Shown here piece after piece: positions 53,107-62,765 of a DNA stretch of 64,000 nt. The stretch spans positions 50,883 through 114,882 of the forward strand of contig NZ_JABXKP010000080.1 of NCBI RefSeq assembly GCF_017114985.1, in the 5' to 3' direction. Origin of the DNA: Nostoc sp. JL33. Its GTDB lineage: Bacteria; Cyanobacteriota; Cyanobacteriia; Cyanobacteriales; Nostocaceae. Every line of letters begins with the position of its first letter. Positions within the stretch are counted from its first letter, which is position 1. The notes beneath the pieces are model-generated. The model did not search any database, was not told the origin of the DNA, and saw only the letters and a program-made list of their open reading frames with translations. Position numbers and translations under genes: made by a program.

Positions 53107-53847
53107 GGTTGGACAAACAACAGGCTACATATCTATTTTGATCTAATTCCCAGGCTATTAACCTGTTTTGTCAAATTAAGCAATTGTTCTGATTGTTTGC
53201 ATACCTTTTTTGTGCGGTATCCATTCAGAACAGGGGATTGTGTTGATTATCCCAACACTTGCGATCGCGCCAGTTTCTCCCAGTATGTTCACATTCCGAC
53301 GCATTATCTATCCAAGGAATCGATGTAGAGTGGTACGAGGTTCCAATGGAAGCGGATAAGCTAGTAGTTAATAAAGGCAATAATAAGGATAAAGTTATCA
53401 ATGTACAAATCGGTAGAGTGATTAAATATCCTGCGAGCAGCACAATGTTACTACAACTCCAAAAAATTCCGCATTTATTATTTTTTTGGCGAATTTTTAA
53501 GCTAGTTTTTGAATTCGAGAAAAGCATAATGCAACCCTATTAATATCAGGTTATATAACAATTCAATTTGATTTATAAAAGCCAAACTGACTGAGAACTA
53601 GCCGGATCAGGTTTCGGCTCTCAGTATATTTAGCAAAATTCAAATAGGATTTCTATATGAGTACTGATTTTTACGTAAGAACATTATTGAAGCTATATAC
53701 TCTGATGTCAAATGTACAAGCGAAGACTTCTTAGAAGTTTTATTCTTTGGGCGCTAAAAAATATTTTTAATGAAAATATGTTGAAGTTTTAGCGTAGGCG
53801 TAGCCCGTCGTAGACATCGCACTTACGCAAATGCTGGCAAATTTAAC
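53107..53847. other. Intergenic region without supported genes
   Basis: A plus frame at 53259-53543 and others are open, but composition and lack of start signals argue against them. A hairpin CTGAGAACTAGCCG/CGGCTCTCAG lies at 53590-53623. One HIP1 octamer is at 53263. The last part holds a dispersed repeat (GTAGGCGTAGCCCGTCGTAG) at 53795-53820. Confidence 0.45.
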
Positions 53848-53964
53848 TCGACAGCCTTCCGCCGCCGATGCTGGATTGTTGTATTGCGATCGCCTTCTGG
53901 GTAAACTGGAAATTTTACTTCCCGTCGCAGCCTTTCAGCACGGAAACGATTATTTCAGACTCGC
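53848..53964 (-). pseudogene. Partial duplicate of the esterase gene 3' end
   Basis: Minus-strand text around ESEIIVSVLKGCDGK, a stop, and then TTIQHRRRKAV corresponds to ESEIMVSALKARGGN and the EWFLQHRRQPTVG end of the intact esterase at 55481. The nucleotide match is obvious over about 110 bases, with a HIP1 octamer and deletions. It is a decayed fragment and not a gene. Confidence 0.7.
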
Positions 53965-54041
53965 TGCTGAGTGTATCCCTAATTTGGTTAGCAAAATTTT
54001 GCGTGATGCTGGCAGTATAGAAGTAGCGTTAATTTTTTTTT

Positions 54042-55184
54042 ATGCCTAGAGGCGAGAAATCCGAAGCTTCACAAACCGGCGCATCTGCGATCGTTGGCTA
54101 TGAAGATTTTTTAACTGAATTAAAAACACGAATTTCTAGCGCTCAATTACGAGCAGCAGTTGCAGTTAATAAAGAATTAGTATTACTCTACTGGCAAATT
54201 GGGCGAGATATTCTGAATCGCCAACAGCAGCAAGGTTGGGGAGCAAAAGTTATCAATCGTCTGGCGGCTGATTTGCAGAAAGCTTTTCCAGAGATGAAGG
54301 GCTTTTCCCTTCGTAACCTTAAGTATATGCGGGCATTTGCCGAAGCTTATCCAGATGAGGAATTAGTGCAACAGGTTGTTGCACTAATTCCTTGGGGTCA
54401 TAATGCCCGTATATTGGATACCATTAAAGACCAAACAGAACGCTTGTGGTACGCGCAACAGACTATCGAGTATGGATGGAGTCGGAATGTTTTAGTTCAT
54501 CAAATTGAAAGCAAGTTGTATCACCGTCAGGGTAAAGCAACCACCAACTTTAACCGCACTCTGCCTCAACCACAATCAGAATTAGCACAGCAATTATTGA
54601 AAGATCCCTACACTTTTGATTTTCTAAATTTAGGGACAGATTTTCTGGAACGCGATTTAGAACGTGCTTTAATCAACCATATCCGCGATTTTTTACTATA
54701 ATTAGGGGTTGGTTTTGCTTTTGTAGGTAGTCAGTATCATCTTGAAATTGGCGGTGAAGATTTTTATATTGATTTATTGTTTTACCACTTGCGTTTACGC
54801 TGCTATATAGTGATTGACCTGAAAATTGAAGAATTCAAGCCAGAGTTTTCTGGTAAGATGAATTTCTATGTTAGTGCGGTAGATGATTTATTGAGACACC
54901 CAGATGATCAGCCTACGATTGGGATGATTTTGTGCAAAAGCAAAAATAAGGTAATTGCCGAATACTCTCTGCGGGATATGCATAAGCCGATTAGTGTTTC
55001 AGTATATCAGCTAAAAGATACTTTACCGGAGCCGTTGCAAGGAAATTTACCAACGATTGAGCAGTTAGAAGCTGAGTTGGAAACAATTTATAAAATTGAA
55101 TTAGCGCTCGGTTTAGGTGCAAAATTTGAGGGAAAAATAATTCATCCGCTTGGAGAAACAGTAGATGAGCAAAACGAAATGTAG
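54042..55184 (+). pseudogene. DUF1016 (YhcG-like) nuclease gene with one premature stop
   Basis: The frame begins MPRGEKSEASQTGASAIVGY and reads ELVLLYWQIGRDILNRQQQQ and FSLRNLKYMRAFAEAYPDEE. It meets TAA at 54699-54701 where relatives have FLLELGVGFAFVGSQYHLEI. Beyond it, the same frame continues LGVGFAFVGSQYHLEIGGED and FYIDLLFYHLRLRCYIVIDL, with the PD-(D/E)XK nuclease core, to 55184. A single G-to-T change (GAA to TAA) explains the stop. Total length would be 380 residues. Otherwise the gene looks undamaged. Confidence 0.85.
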
Positions 55185-55230
55185 CAAGTTATCAATACTA
55201 AATTAGACAAAATATGTTCAATAGTTTTTT

Positions 55231-55392
55231 TAAGAGGATGTTTTAAAAGTATTGGGCGACTTCTAGTCGCTACTACACAATCAAAGTCTACCTCCGTGAA
55301 CTAAGGAAAAACTAAGGCTTTTAACCCGCGCAGGCGGGTTTTGTCTGTGTAGCCGCGACTTCTAGTCGCCAGGGCTTTACAAACATGCTCTA
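55231..55392. mobile_element. MITE, copy 2
   Basis: TA-GAGGATGTTTTAAAAGT at 55231-55250 and the diverged end GTAAAGC-type CAAACATGCTC-TA at about 55378-55392 delimit the element. The core (CTACTACACAATCAAAGTCT, then AACCCGCGCAGGCGGGTT) matches the copy at 13188-13435, without the nested repeat. It lies between the broken DUF1016 gene and the esterase. Confidence 0.72.
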
Positions 55393-55480
55393 ATTAAATT
55401 GAGGTTATACAGATAATTTAAATTGATTATAAATGCCAGTTTAATTTCTCTGCAATCACCTTTGTCTGATTCCTGGTGCT

Positions 55481-56176
55481 TTAACCCACAGTCGGCTGTC
55501 GCCGATGCTGCAAAAACCACTCATACAACTCTGGATTATTGTATGTCTGCGTCCAGGAGTCGTGATCCGCTTCTGGGTAAACTGTAAATTTCACATTCCC
55601 GCCGCGGGCTTTGAGTGCAGAAACCATGATTTCAGACTCCTTTAAGGGAACCACATTATCTTTGGCTCCGTGAAATGCCCACACAGGGAGGTTTTTTAAC
55701 TTACGTGCTGCTTGTGGGTTCCCACCGCCACAGATAGGCGCGATCGCTGCAAATCTTTGGGGCTGCGCTGCTGCTAAATGCCATGTTCCGTAACCACCCA
55801 TACTTAAGCCGGTCAGGTAAACCCGATCTGGATCAACATAGGATGCATAGCCGCTTTGGGGCTTCTCGCCAGGTATCGCCTTATCTAGAAGGGCGCTCAA
55901 TCGTTCTACATTCCAATGTTCACCGCGCGGACATTGGGGAGAAATGACAATGAAGGGAAAGTCTGGCTGTTGTTCAACAATTTTGGCAATACCCTGCTTT
56001 TTCACATCATCTAAGTTAGAACCTCGCTCACCCGCACCATGTAAAAACAGGATTGTTGGCAAAAGTGGCTGTTGTGTTTCGTTGCGATCGCCTCCGGCCG
56101 CGCGTAGCCCATCCGGCAAAAATAGCAGGTAGTTGTAGCTGTCAGTAGAAGTAACTTGCTGTTGTGTTGAGGGCAT
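55481..56176 (-). CDS. Alpha/beta-hydrolase esterase
   Basis: The 231-residue protein has the hydrolase fold: PTILFLHGAGERGSNLDDVK, the nucleophile elbow VYLTGLSMGGYGTWHLAAA with the catalytic serine, FHGAKDNVVPLKESE with the acid and EADHDSWTQTYNNPE with the histidine. It resembles phospholipase/carboxylesterase or polyhydroxyalkanoate-depolymerase-like proteins. No signal peptide is seen. A HIP1-containing GGAGGCGATCGCAACGAAAC segment forms part of the coding region near residues 25-35, which suggests an in-frame repeat insertion. Confidence 0.85.
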   Translation of the reverse strand: MPSTQQQVTSTDSYNYLLFLPDGLRAAGGDRNETQQPLLPTILFLHGAGERGSNLDDVKKQGIAKIVEQQPDFPFIVISPQCPRGEHWNVERLSALLDKAIPGEKPQSGYASYVDPDRVYLTGLSMGGYGTWHLAAAQPQRFAAIAPICGGGNPQAARKLKNLPVWAFHGAKDNVVPLKESEIMVSALKARGGNVKFTVYPEADHDSWTQTYNNPELYEWFLQHRRQPTVG

Positions 56177-56404
56177 AGCATTAGAAAATTTTGTTACTTC
56201 AACGTCTACGAACAGCTATTGTATAACTTGGTCGCTGTGTTGCTTCTCATTGACTCTTAACTAACCTTGTGACATTTGCCATCATCCTCGTGGGAGAATT
56301 TCCAGATTTTGATTGCGCCATTAATTCACTAACTTCATCAAACAAGGCAGATACGGGGACGCAAAGAAAGAACTCTTGTGTCCCCGTGTCTCTTCAATGA
56401 AGGG

Positions 56405-56740
56405 CTACCACCAAATTCGATTTCCATTTTCGTCAACTCGTGCTGCCCGAATTACGTCAGATATCTCTTCAGCATCTTTAACGTGGTGGAGTGCTTTCTT
56501 TTCGCCGTCGGGTTCATCTACAACGAAATAAGTCGGGACTGTAATTTTGTCGCCTGTAATGTCTGGTACATCATCCACAGCTACCTGTTGAGCCTTTTCT
56601 TCAACAGATTGAGACTCATCAGCAATTTTATCTCCTGGATTCGCTGTTAAGTTTCTTTCATTGACGTTCGGTTCTTCGCGTAAATGTGTATCCTCACTTA
56701 CTGGTTGATTAATTTGATTTCCTTGATTTTTATCAGTCAT
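56405..56740 (-). CDS. Hypothetical acidic protein
   Basis: The 111-residue product from the ATG at 56740 (MTDKNQGNQINQPVSEDTHL) is polar and acidic, low in complexity for the first 50 residues. It then has VDDVPDITGDKITVPTYFVV and EDAEEISDVIRAARVDENGN-like text to a RIWW end. The frame is open to 56803, but the upstream part is not protein-like. I do not recognise it. It may be a soluble regulatory or stress protein. Confidence 0.55.
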   Translation of the reverse strand: MTDKNQGNQINQPVSEDTHLREEPNVNERNLTANPGDKIADESQSVEEKAQQVAVDDVPDITGDKITVPTYFVVDEPDGEKKALHHVKDAEEISDVIRAARVDENGNRIWW

Positions 56741-57125
56741 GGCTTTTTCAGGTATTGAAAATTCTAGCTTTACTAATAACACTGTAGAAAATCGAGGATA
56801 CAAAGAGTTCTTTCTTTGGAGAGATTTTCAGAAGGACACGTCTTAGGTTAGATATTTACTTTGATGTGATGCTCTCAAAGGTTTCAAAAAATGAAATAAT
56901 CAAAGTAGTGTGTAGGATATTGGCTGAAAAAATTGACTGTTTCAATTGACTGTTTCATCACAAGAACTGGCTTTCACAGACTCAGAACATCGGTGAGAGT
57001 TTAAGGTTATTAACCATTTGTCAATAAGCAATAATGCTTAAGATTTAGCCAAAATTGTAGACATTTTGGTATGGACTGAATACTTACCTTTAATTTCACC
57101 TTATTAATATTACGGATGGGTCTAA
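56741..57125. other. Divergent spacer, no gene seen
   Basis: The region lies between divergent genes and is AT-rich with no supported frame. It must contain two promoters; none stood out. Confidence 0.45.
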
Positions 57126-57884
57126 TTGACGAACCACTCATTTTGGTATTATTGCTTTTTCCTTTTCGTTATTACTCTTGCCCGATACTTTCTGATCGCT
57201 GGGGGAGCATACTTGCTCTTTTATTTACTTCTGGGAAAGTCCCTCGCCAACAGGAGTTTGCATTTAAAACCGTTGATGAGTTCTTCGATTAAAAAGGATA
57301 TCAAATTATCTGTACTCTCCGCAGTGGTTTTTGCTATTTGTGGAGCGTTTATTATCTCAGAGTATAGTTTGGGAAGAACGCTTTTATACACTGGCTTATA
57401 CAAGTACGGGCTGTGGTATTTAGTAGTTAGCTTTATTGCGGTGCTAGTTCTTCAAGATACTTACTTTTATTTTATCCATCGGATGTTTCACCAGCCTCTG
57501 ATTTTTAAATGGATGCATTATGGACACCACGGTTCAAAAGAGCCAACGCCCTGGAGTTCATCAGCGTTCGACTTGCCAGAGGCGATCGTCCAAGGACTTT
57601 TCTTTGTAGGTGTAAGTTTCATAGTTCCGTTGCATTTTATCACCTTACTTACTGCACTAATAACTATGACAGTGTGGGCAGTGTTTACCCATCTCGGATT
57701 TGAGGTATTTCCCAACTCATCTAAGAGCTACTGGATTGGAAGGTGGCTTATCGGTTCTATGCATCATTCAATACATCATAGCAAATATAAAGTACACTAC
57801 GGTTTGTATTTTACCTTTTGGGACAAACTGCTTGGTACTGAAGACTCTAATTATGAAAAGCAAACCCACACAAGGGAGTTTTAA
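57126..57884 (+). CDS. Fatty-acid hydroxylase/sterol-desaturase family protein
   Basis: The 252-residue membrane protein has the three histidine clusters of the family: FIHRMFHQPLIFKWMHYGHH (HRMFH and HYGHH) and SMHHSIHHSKYKVHYG. Around these lie about five membrane helices. Such di-iron enzymes hydroxylate or desaturate fatty acids, sterols or carotenoids; cyanobacterial carotenoid hydroxylases also belong here. Substrate cannot be decided. The frame begins with TTG at 57126, and no ATG lies upstream in the open part. Confidence 0.85.
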   Translation: MTNHSFWYYCFFLFVITLARYFLIAGGAYLLFYLLLGKSLANRSLHLKPLMSSSIKKDIKLSVLSAVVFAICGAFIISEYSLGRTLLYTGLYKYGLWYLVVSFIAVLVLQDTYFYFIHRMFHQPLIFKWMHYGHHGSKEPTPWSSSAFDLPEAIVQGLFFVGVSFIVPLHFITLLTALITMTVWAVFTHLGFEVFPNSSKSYWIGRWLIGSMHHSIHHSKYKVHYGLYFTFWDKLLGTEDSNYEKQTHTREF

Positions 57885-57937
57885 TAATCAAGTGCCAAAA
57901 AGAAAAAAGTACGCTAATTTTCACCTTATTTCTTTAG

Positions 57938-58466
57938 TTAAAATGGGGTATATTTTCCCCCCAATGCTTCTACAATTGTACGAGTATTCGCTTCCATCAT
58001 TTTGATGTAGGAATCCCCATCACTTCCCTTAGCGCCAATTGAATCAGAAGAGAGTTGATTTGGTGCTAATTTCACACCTGCTTCTTCAGCAACAGTTTTA
58101 ATTAAGGCTGGGTTAACTGTAGTTTCAAAAAAAATTGCGGTAACGCCTATTTTTTTAATTGACTCTACTAATCGCTGGACTGTTTGAGCGCTTGGTTGTT
58201 CTTCGGTACTAATGCCAATTAAAGTACCTGCGATGGCTACGCCCGCCGCAGGCATCGCAATCCCAAAAGCATGTCCATAATATTGGAATGCATCATGCCT
58301 TGTCACCAGTTTCCGCCGAGTGCGGGGATAGTTTGAATCTGTTGATTAATCCAGCTATGCAACTGCTGTAATTCATTAGTAACTTGCGATGCCTTGTGAG
58401 TAAATTTTTCTCTATCTTCAGGTGATTGCTTAATCAAAGCATCCCGAATCGCATTCGATTTGTTAT
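57938..58466 (-). pseudogene. ZnuA-like metal-binding lipoprotein, C-terminal remnant with frameshift
   Basis: The intact part begins VTRHDAFQYYGHAFG and ends IKMMEANTRTIVEALGGKYT, the C-lobe of zinc/manganese ABC substrate-binding proteins of the ZnuA/TroA family. Upstream on the same strand, NAIRDALIKQSPEDREKFTH and QVTNELQQLHSWINQQI continue the protein. A missing base in a C-run (ATCCCCGC near 58335) breaks the frame. The N-terminal half and signal peptide are absent. Zinc uptake by this gene is therefore lost. Confidence 0.8.
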
Positions 58467-58520
58467 GGCGATCGCATACATGTTTTATTTATTACCAATA
58501 AAATATCAGCTTATTACAAC

Positions 58521-59447
58521 ATGGAAATAAATCAAAGCAATTCAGAAGTAAAGTCTATTGCACTTAAAACAACTTTACTGATTATCATTTACAGCTTACC
58601 TTTTTTGGTATGTTTAAGTTTACCAATTATAATTTTTCGGGATAAATTTGTTGGTTTTTGGTTAAAAGCACCCGGTTACTATCCATTTAGCTTTTCTATG
58701 GCTCTCTTTGTAGCTTTATCTTGTGGTGCAGTTACTTTATGGACTTTGAGGGAAAAGCAAAAAGATATTAATATATTCTTTGTAATATTAGCTATATTTT
58801 GTGGATGTAGTTTTAATCTTCTATTATATATTTTGTATATTCCTTTTCCTGTTAATATTTTAATGATTTTCGTTTTATTTTTAATATCTCTTATACAAAC
58901 TCCTATTTTGACAACACTTGCTATAATAGCTGGCATATTTTATAGTTTTTTAATACCAACTCCTTTAATATGTATTTATTTTTCATGTTTGTATAGCCAA
59001 AATTTTCAAAATAAGCCGTCTTCTATTCGTAAGCGGATAATATAATATATAATTCCTTTATTAGCTATCGTTATAATTCCATATATCATTGCAGCTACAA
59101 TTAAGCTTACACCAGGCTTAATTTTACCCATTGCATTTCGCAATATGGTGGGACTTAATCAGTTCGGGTTTTCTTATAAGAATGTAATCAAAAAAATAGA
59201 AAAATGCCAGCAACTTGAAGATTATATTGGAACTAAAGAAGCATATGCTTTGGCTGAAGGTAGAAATTACCAAACATTTGTTTTTGTTGGCAACAGTACT
59301 TATTTTGTTATTGAGGTGGTAGGTGAAAAAGGTACTGCATTTGTAAATGCATGTTCTGGAGAATGTGGAGATATTAAAACACTTCCAGTTCGGATTTACA
59401 CAAAATCACGTACTATTGATCTCACTTATGAGCGGATATGTGGTTAG
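58521..59447 (+). pseudogene. Membrane protein gene with one in-frame stop (or two ORFs)
   Basis: The first part (58521-59045) reads four or five hydrophobic segments, such as LLIIIYSLPFLVCLSLPIII and FFVILAIFCGCSFNLLLYI, and ends SSIRKRII with TAA at 59043-59045. The same frame continues directly YIIPLLAIVIIPYIIAATIK, LTPGLILPIAFRNMVG and a soluble tail ending LTYERICG at 59447. The hydrophobic helix after the stop has no start codon, so the second part is unlikely to be an independent gene. A premature stop or a readthrough is the simplest explanation. Family unknown; AT-rich. Confidence 0.6.
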
Positions 59448-59604
59448 TATAATACATAATTATCAAATACTCAGCTTTTGTAAACAACTTAGCTACTAAA
59501 GGCTATTGCTAGATTGAATCTAGATTGATCTGTTAAGATATTCTTATACAAAAATTACTTTCAGGATCGGGTAAGCTGACAACAGCAGTTTCATCCTCAA
59601 AACA

Positions 59605-60390
59605 ATGACCGCAAGTAGTCCCACGATTTTAGCCCTGGACTTTGATGGAGTGATTTGCGACGGACTAATTGAATATTTTGAGGTATCATGGCGCACCTAC
59701 TGTCAAATTTGGTCGCCTGCTAACCACACACCACCAGATGATTTAGCTTTGAGATTCTATCGTCTGCGACCTGTAATTGAAACAGGTTGGGAAATGCCCG
59801 TTTTAATCAAAGCCTTGGTAGATGGAATTCCTGATGATAAAATTCTTCATGAATGGGTAAGCATCGCCCCGAAACTTTTGTTAGATGATCAGCTACAAGC
59901 AAGAGAAATTGGTGCAAAACTAGATAACCAACGGGATGAATGGATTACCACCGATTTAGACGGTTGGCTAAGTCTGCATAGATTTTATCCGGGTGTAGTA
60001 GAAAAAATCAAATTAACTCTTGACAGTGGAGTTAAGCTATACATTGTGACAACTAAAGAAGGGCGTTTTATACAGCAGTTGTTGCAACAAGAAGGAGTGA
60101 ATTTACCAGCCGCAGCGATTTTTGGGAAAGAAGTCAAGCGTTCCAAATACGAAATTCTGCGAGAATTAATTCAAGCAGCAGATAAAAAGCCAGTTAGTCT
60201 CTGGTTTGTAGAAGACAGACTTAAGACATTGCAGTTAGTCCAACAGCAAGCAGACCTTGAAGATGTGAAACTCTTCCTTGCAGACTGGGGCTATAATACC
60301 CAAGCAGAACGGGAAGCCGCCCAAAATGATCGACGGATTCAGTTGTTATCACTGTCTCAATTTACCAAACATTTCTCTGTTTGGCTTTAA
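59605..60390 (+). CDS. HAD-superfamily hydrolase
   Basis: The 261-residue protein starts TILALDFDGVICDGLIEYFE with the nucleophile DFDGV motif. Later come LYIVTTKEGRFIQQLLQQEG and LWFVEDRLKTLQLVQQ, with an acid pair in FVEDRL. This is the haloacid-dehalogenase-like fold with a cap, probably a phosphatase for a small metabolite. The start ATG at 59605 is clear. It is followed by a palindromic repeat and the NurA-domain gene. Confidence 0.85.
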   Translation: MTASSPTILALDFDGVICDGLIEYFEVSWRTYCQIWSPANHTPPDDLALRFYRLRPVIETGWEMPVLIKALVDGIPDDKILHEWVSIAPKLLLDDQLQAREIGAKLDNQRDEWITTDLDGWLSLHRFYPGVVEKIKLTLDSGVKLYIVTTKEGRFIQQLLQQEGVNLPAAAIFGKEVKRSKYEILRELIQAADKKPVSLWFVEDRLKTLQLVQQQADLEDVKLFLADWGYNTQAEREAAQNDRRIQLLSLSQFTKHFSVWL

Positions 60391-60495
60391 TATATTAAAT
60401 ATATTGCAATAATCTCTTGATACATTCACCCTAGAAGGGCTTGTGATTGCCCAGATGTTTGTAACAGTGAAATTGTTGCCTTTCCCGATATACCG

Positions 60496-60544
60496 CCCGG
60501 AACTTAAGTTCCGGGTTAATAGCCCAAGTCCACTCAAGTGGACT
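60496..60544. repeat. Two adjacent palindromes
   Basis: CCCGGAACTTAAGTTCCGGG at 60496-60515 is a perfect 20-bp palindrome. AGTCCACT and AGTGGACT at 60527-60544 form a second one with a 2-base loop. They lie between two co-directional genes and may terminate the HAD gene. Confidence 0.8.
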
Positions 60545-60666
60545 AAAATCAACGAAGCAGAATATTTAAAAGATGTACGTAAATAACAAGGATTAGAAAT
60601 CAGAGTTTCCGTCTTTCCATTTCAGTGAAATAATAACTCATAACTCTTCACTCTTGACTTACCTTT

Positions 60667-61842
60667 ATGCTTGACCTGACAAAACTTGCGCGACAAATGC
60701 AGGGTTTAAGTCAACATCTTACTTTAGAAGCTGTTGCCAGTCGCCAGCGTTTAGAATTGGCGCAACAACATCTCAAAAATGCTTACGAGTGTCAACAAGA
60801 TTTAATCGATCGCCAGGAAAAATGGCGCGATCGCATTCTCTTTGCTAATGCTACCCCAATGGAGCCGTTAGAAACCTGCATCGATATCCCAGTTCCCCCA
60901 AAAATTCATACTGTCATCGCTACCGATGGTTCGCAAATTGCCCCCAACCATCACGAAATTGCTTACTGTTATCTCCTAAATATTGGCAGGGTCGTCTTGC
61001 ACTACGGACAAAATCGCCATCCGCTACTTGATAGTTTGCCAGAGGTATTTTATCGCCCAGAAGATTTATATATGTCTCGACAGTGGGGAATTAGAACCGA
61101 GGAATGGATGAGTTTCCGTCGCACTGCTTCAGAAACAACAGTGTTAGCAGAACTTGCATGTGCGACGAAGGGGGAAGCGCCAGCACTGGCGATGGTAGAT
61201 GGTTCGTTAATTTACTGGTTTTTAGAACAATTGCCGATGGATGCACGCGATCGCATTTTACCTCCCATCCTCGAAGCTTGGCAGCAGATGCGTGATGCTC
61301 AAATTCCTCTGATGGGCTATCTCAGCGCCTCTCGCAGCATCGAAACAATGAACTTTTTACGGTTGTTGGCTTGTCCTCATCCAGCCCCAGACTGTAAAAC
61401 TTATTGCCCAAATCAGCTAGAAAAAGTAGCTTGTAAAATTTTTGAACAGTTGCGAGATACTTCTGTTTGGGCAACCCGACTCAAACCAGGACAACGCAGT
61501 ACCCTGTGGCGCAGTAATTCCCCCATTCTCGAACTCTACGGAGACCAAACCATTTACTTTTGCTACGTCCACGTTGGTACTGAAATCGCCCGAATCGAAG
61601 TTCCGGCATGGGTAGCGGAGAATGCAACCATGTTAGATCAAGCACTAGGGCTAATGCTAGCACAAGTGCAAAAAGGATATGGCTACCCTGTAGCGATCGC
61701 CGAAGCCCATAATCAAGCAGTCGTAAAAGGTGGCGATAGAGCACGTTTCTTTGCCCTGCTTGAACAACAAATGATTAAAGCTGGTCTGAAAAATGTGGGA
61801 ACTTCCTACAAAGAAGCCAGAAAGCGGGGCAGTATTGCTTAA
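60667..61842 (+). CDS. NurA-domain nuclease
   Basis: The 391-residue protein has the two NurA acidic motifs, IHTVIATDGSQIAPNHHE near residue 80 and APALAMVDGSLIYWFLEQ near 174, and a C-terminal half with VAIAEAHNQAVVKGG. NurA nucleases resect DNA ends with the HerA helicase in archaea; in cyanobacteria they occur without a neighbouring HerA. Mn-dependent 5'-3' exonuclease activity is expected. The ATG at 60667 is the clear start. Confidence 0.85.
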   Translation: MLDLTKLARQMQGLSQHLTLEAVASRQRLELAQQHLKNAYECQQDLIDRQEKWRDRILFANATPMEPLETCIDIPVPPKIHTVIATDGSQIAPNHHEIAYCYLLNIGRVVLHYGQNRHPLLDSLPEVFYRPEDLYMSRQWGIRTEEWMSFRRTASETTVLAELACATKGEAPALAMVDGSLIYWFLEQLPMDARDRILPPILEAWQQMRDAQIPLMGYLSASRSIETMNFLRLLACPHPAPDCKTYCPNQLEKVACKIFEQLRDTSVWATRLKPGQRSTLWRSNSPILELYGDQTIYFCYVHVGTEIARIEVPAWVAENATMLDQALGLMLAQVQKGYGYPVAIAEAHNQAVVKGGDRARFFALLEQQMIKAGLKNVGTSYKEARKRGSIA

Positions 61843-61869
61843 ATCAGGGAATAGTAAACAGTTGAGTTT

Positions 61870-62082
61870 CGTTGTTATCGTTCAATTCCTGAATTTAAAC
61901 AATATATCGTGATTGAGCAATACAAATTTTAGGTTGAGCAATTTGCTAAAAACTCAGATGGTAAATGGGTATTAACTGAATATGAATCACCCGATGCATT
62001 GTTAACACTGGTTTATAGAAATTTCCAAATTTTATTTAGTGATATTTATGAAATGGTAAATTTTCAGATGAGCGAGGACTAA
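61870..62082 (+). pseudogene. Uma2-family endonuclease, C-terminal remnant
   Basis: A plus frame of 71 codons reads RSIPEFKQYIVIEQYKF, a TAG, then VEQFAKNSDGKWVLTEYES and FSDIYEMVNFQMSED before TAA. This is the C-terminus of a Uma2/DUF820 protein from another branch than the one at 31355. The catalytic part is gone and one internal stop is present. Confidence 0.75.
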
Positions 62083-62765
62083 AGGATTAAGTCTAGACTT
62101 CAGCGATCGCTTTTTCTCGCTGTTCTTATTTCACATCGTAGCTTGATCGAAATTAGCCGTTAAGCTACTGTTTGTGTAAGTAGTCGTAATAGCACAAATT
62201 ATTGATTGCAAAAAACAAAACGAAAGCTAGGGTGATCGTCCTTAGTTGCTGTCCCAACTTTTCCGAAAAAGAATGTAGAGACGTAGCACTGCTACGTCTC
62301 TACAAGGGTTCTGGGTAACGCATATTTAATTTCTGGAGATGTCTATTTATCAAGCCACGTTCGTCTAAATCAGTTACACAAAAGTACGCTACATTTCGCT
62401 TCGTTTTACCCAAGATACCTAACTTAAAAGTTGCATCAATATAGCGGTTCTTGGTTGAGTGCAGTACAGTTTTGACCTATCTCCTACAAAGAGAGAGGTT
62501 TTGAGCCTTACTCCCCTTCCCTACAAGGCAAGGGGTTGGGGGTTAGGTCTATATTAGACTCAACTGCAAACGGTAATTGACCCTAATGAAGAACCTGCAA
62601 GTGTCGCCATCCCTGCAATCAATTCCTCTTTCATTTTATATTTTTCTCCAGATAAAATTTATTTGCATTACATAATAATATTTTGCAATTCATCTAAGTA
62701 ATAATACTAGAGGTTACGTATGTTTAATTACGTATAATTATAAAGTTTTACTGGCATTTTGACAA
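62083..62765. other. Intergenic region with hairpin, no gene
   Basis: No supported frame. A nearly perfect hairpin with 15-bp arms (TGTAGAGACGTAGCA and its complement) lies at 62274-62304. Text near 62490-62545 (CCCCTTCCCTACAAGGCAAG, GGGGTTGGGGGTTAGG) belongs to a dispersed repeat. One HIP1 octamer is at 62103. Confidence 0.5.

Noticed and set aside
53259..53543. Plus ORF of 94 codons in the spacer before the DUF1016 gene
   Set aside because: Mixed composition, no start signal and no family resemblance; likely random.
59145..59447. Separate 100-residue gene after the membrane protein
   Set aside because: The hydrophobic segment just upstream is in the same frame and would be left untranslated; one interrupted gene explains the text better.
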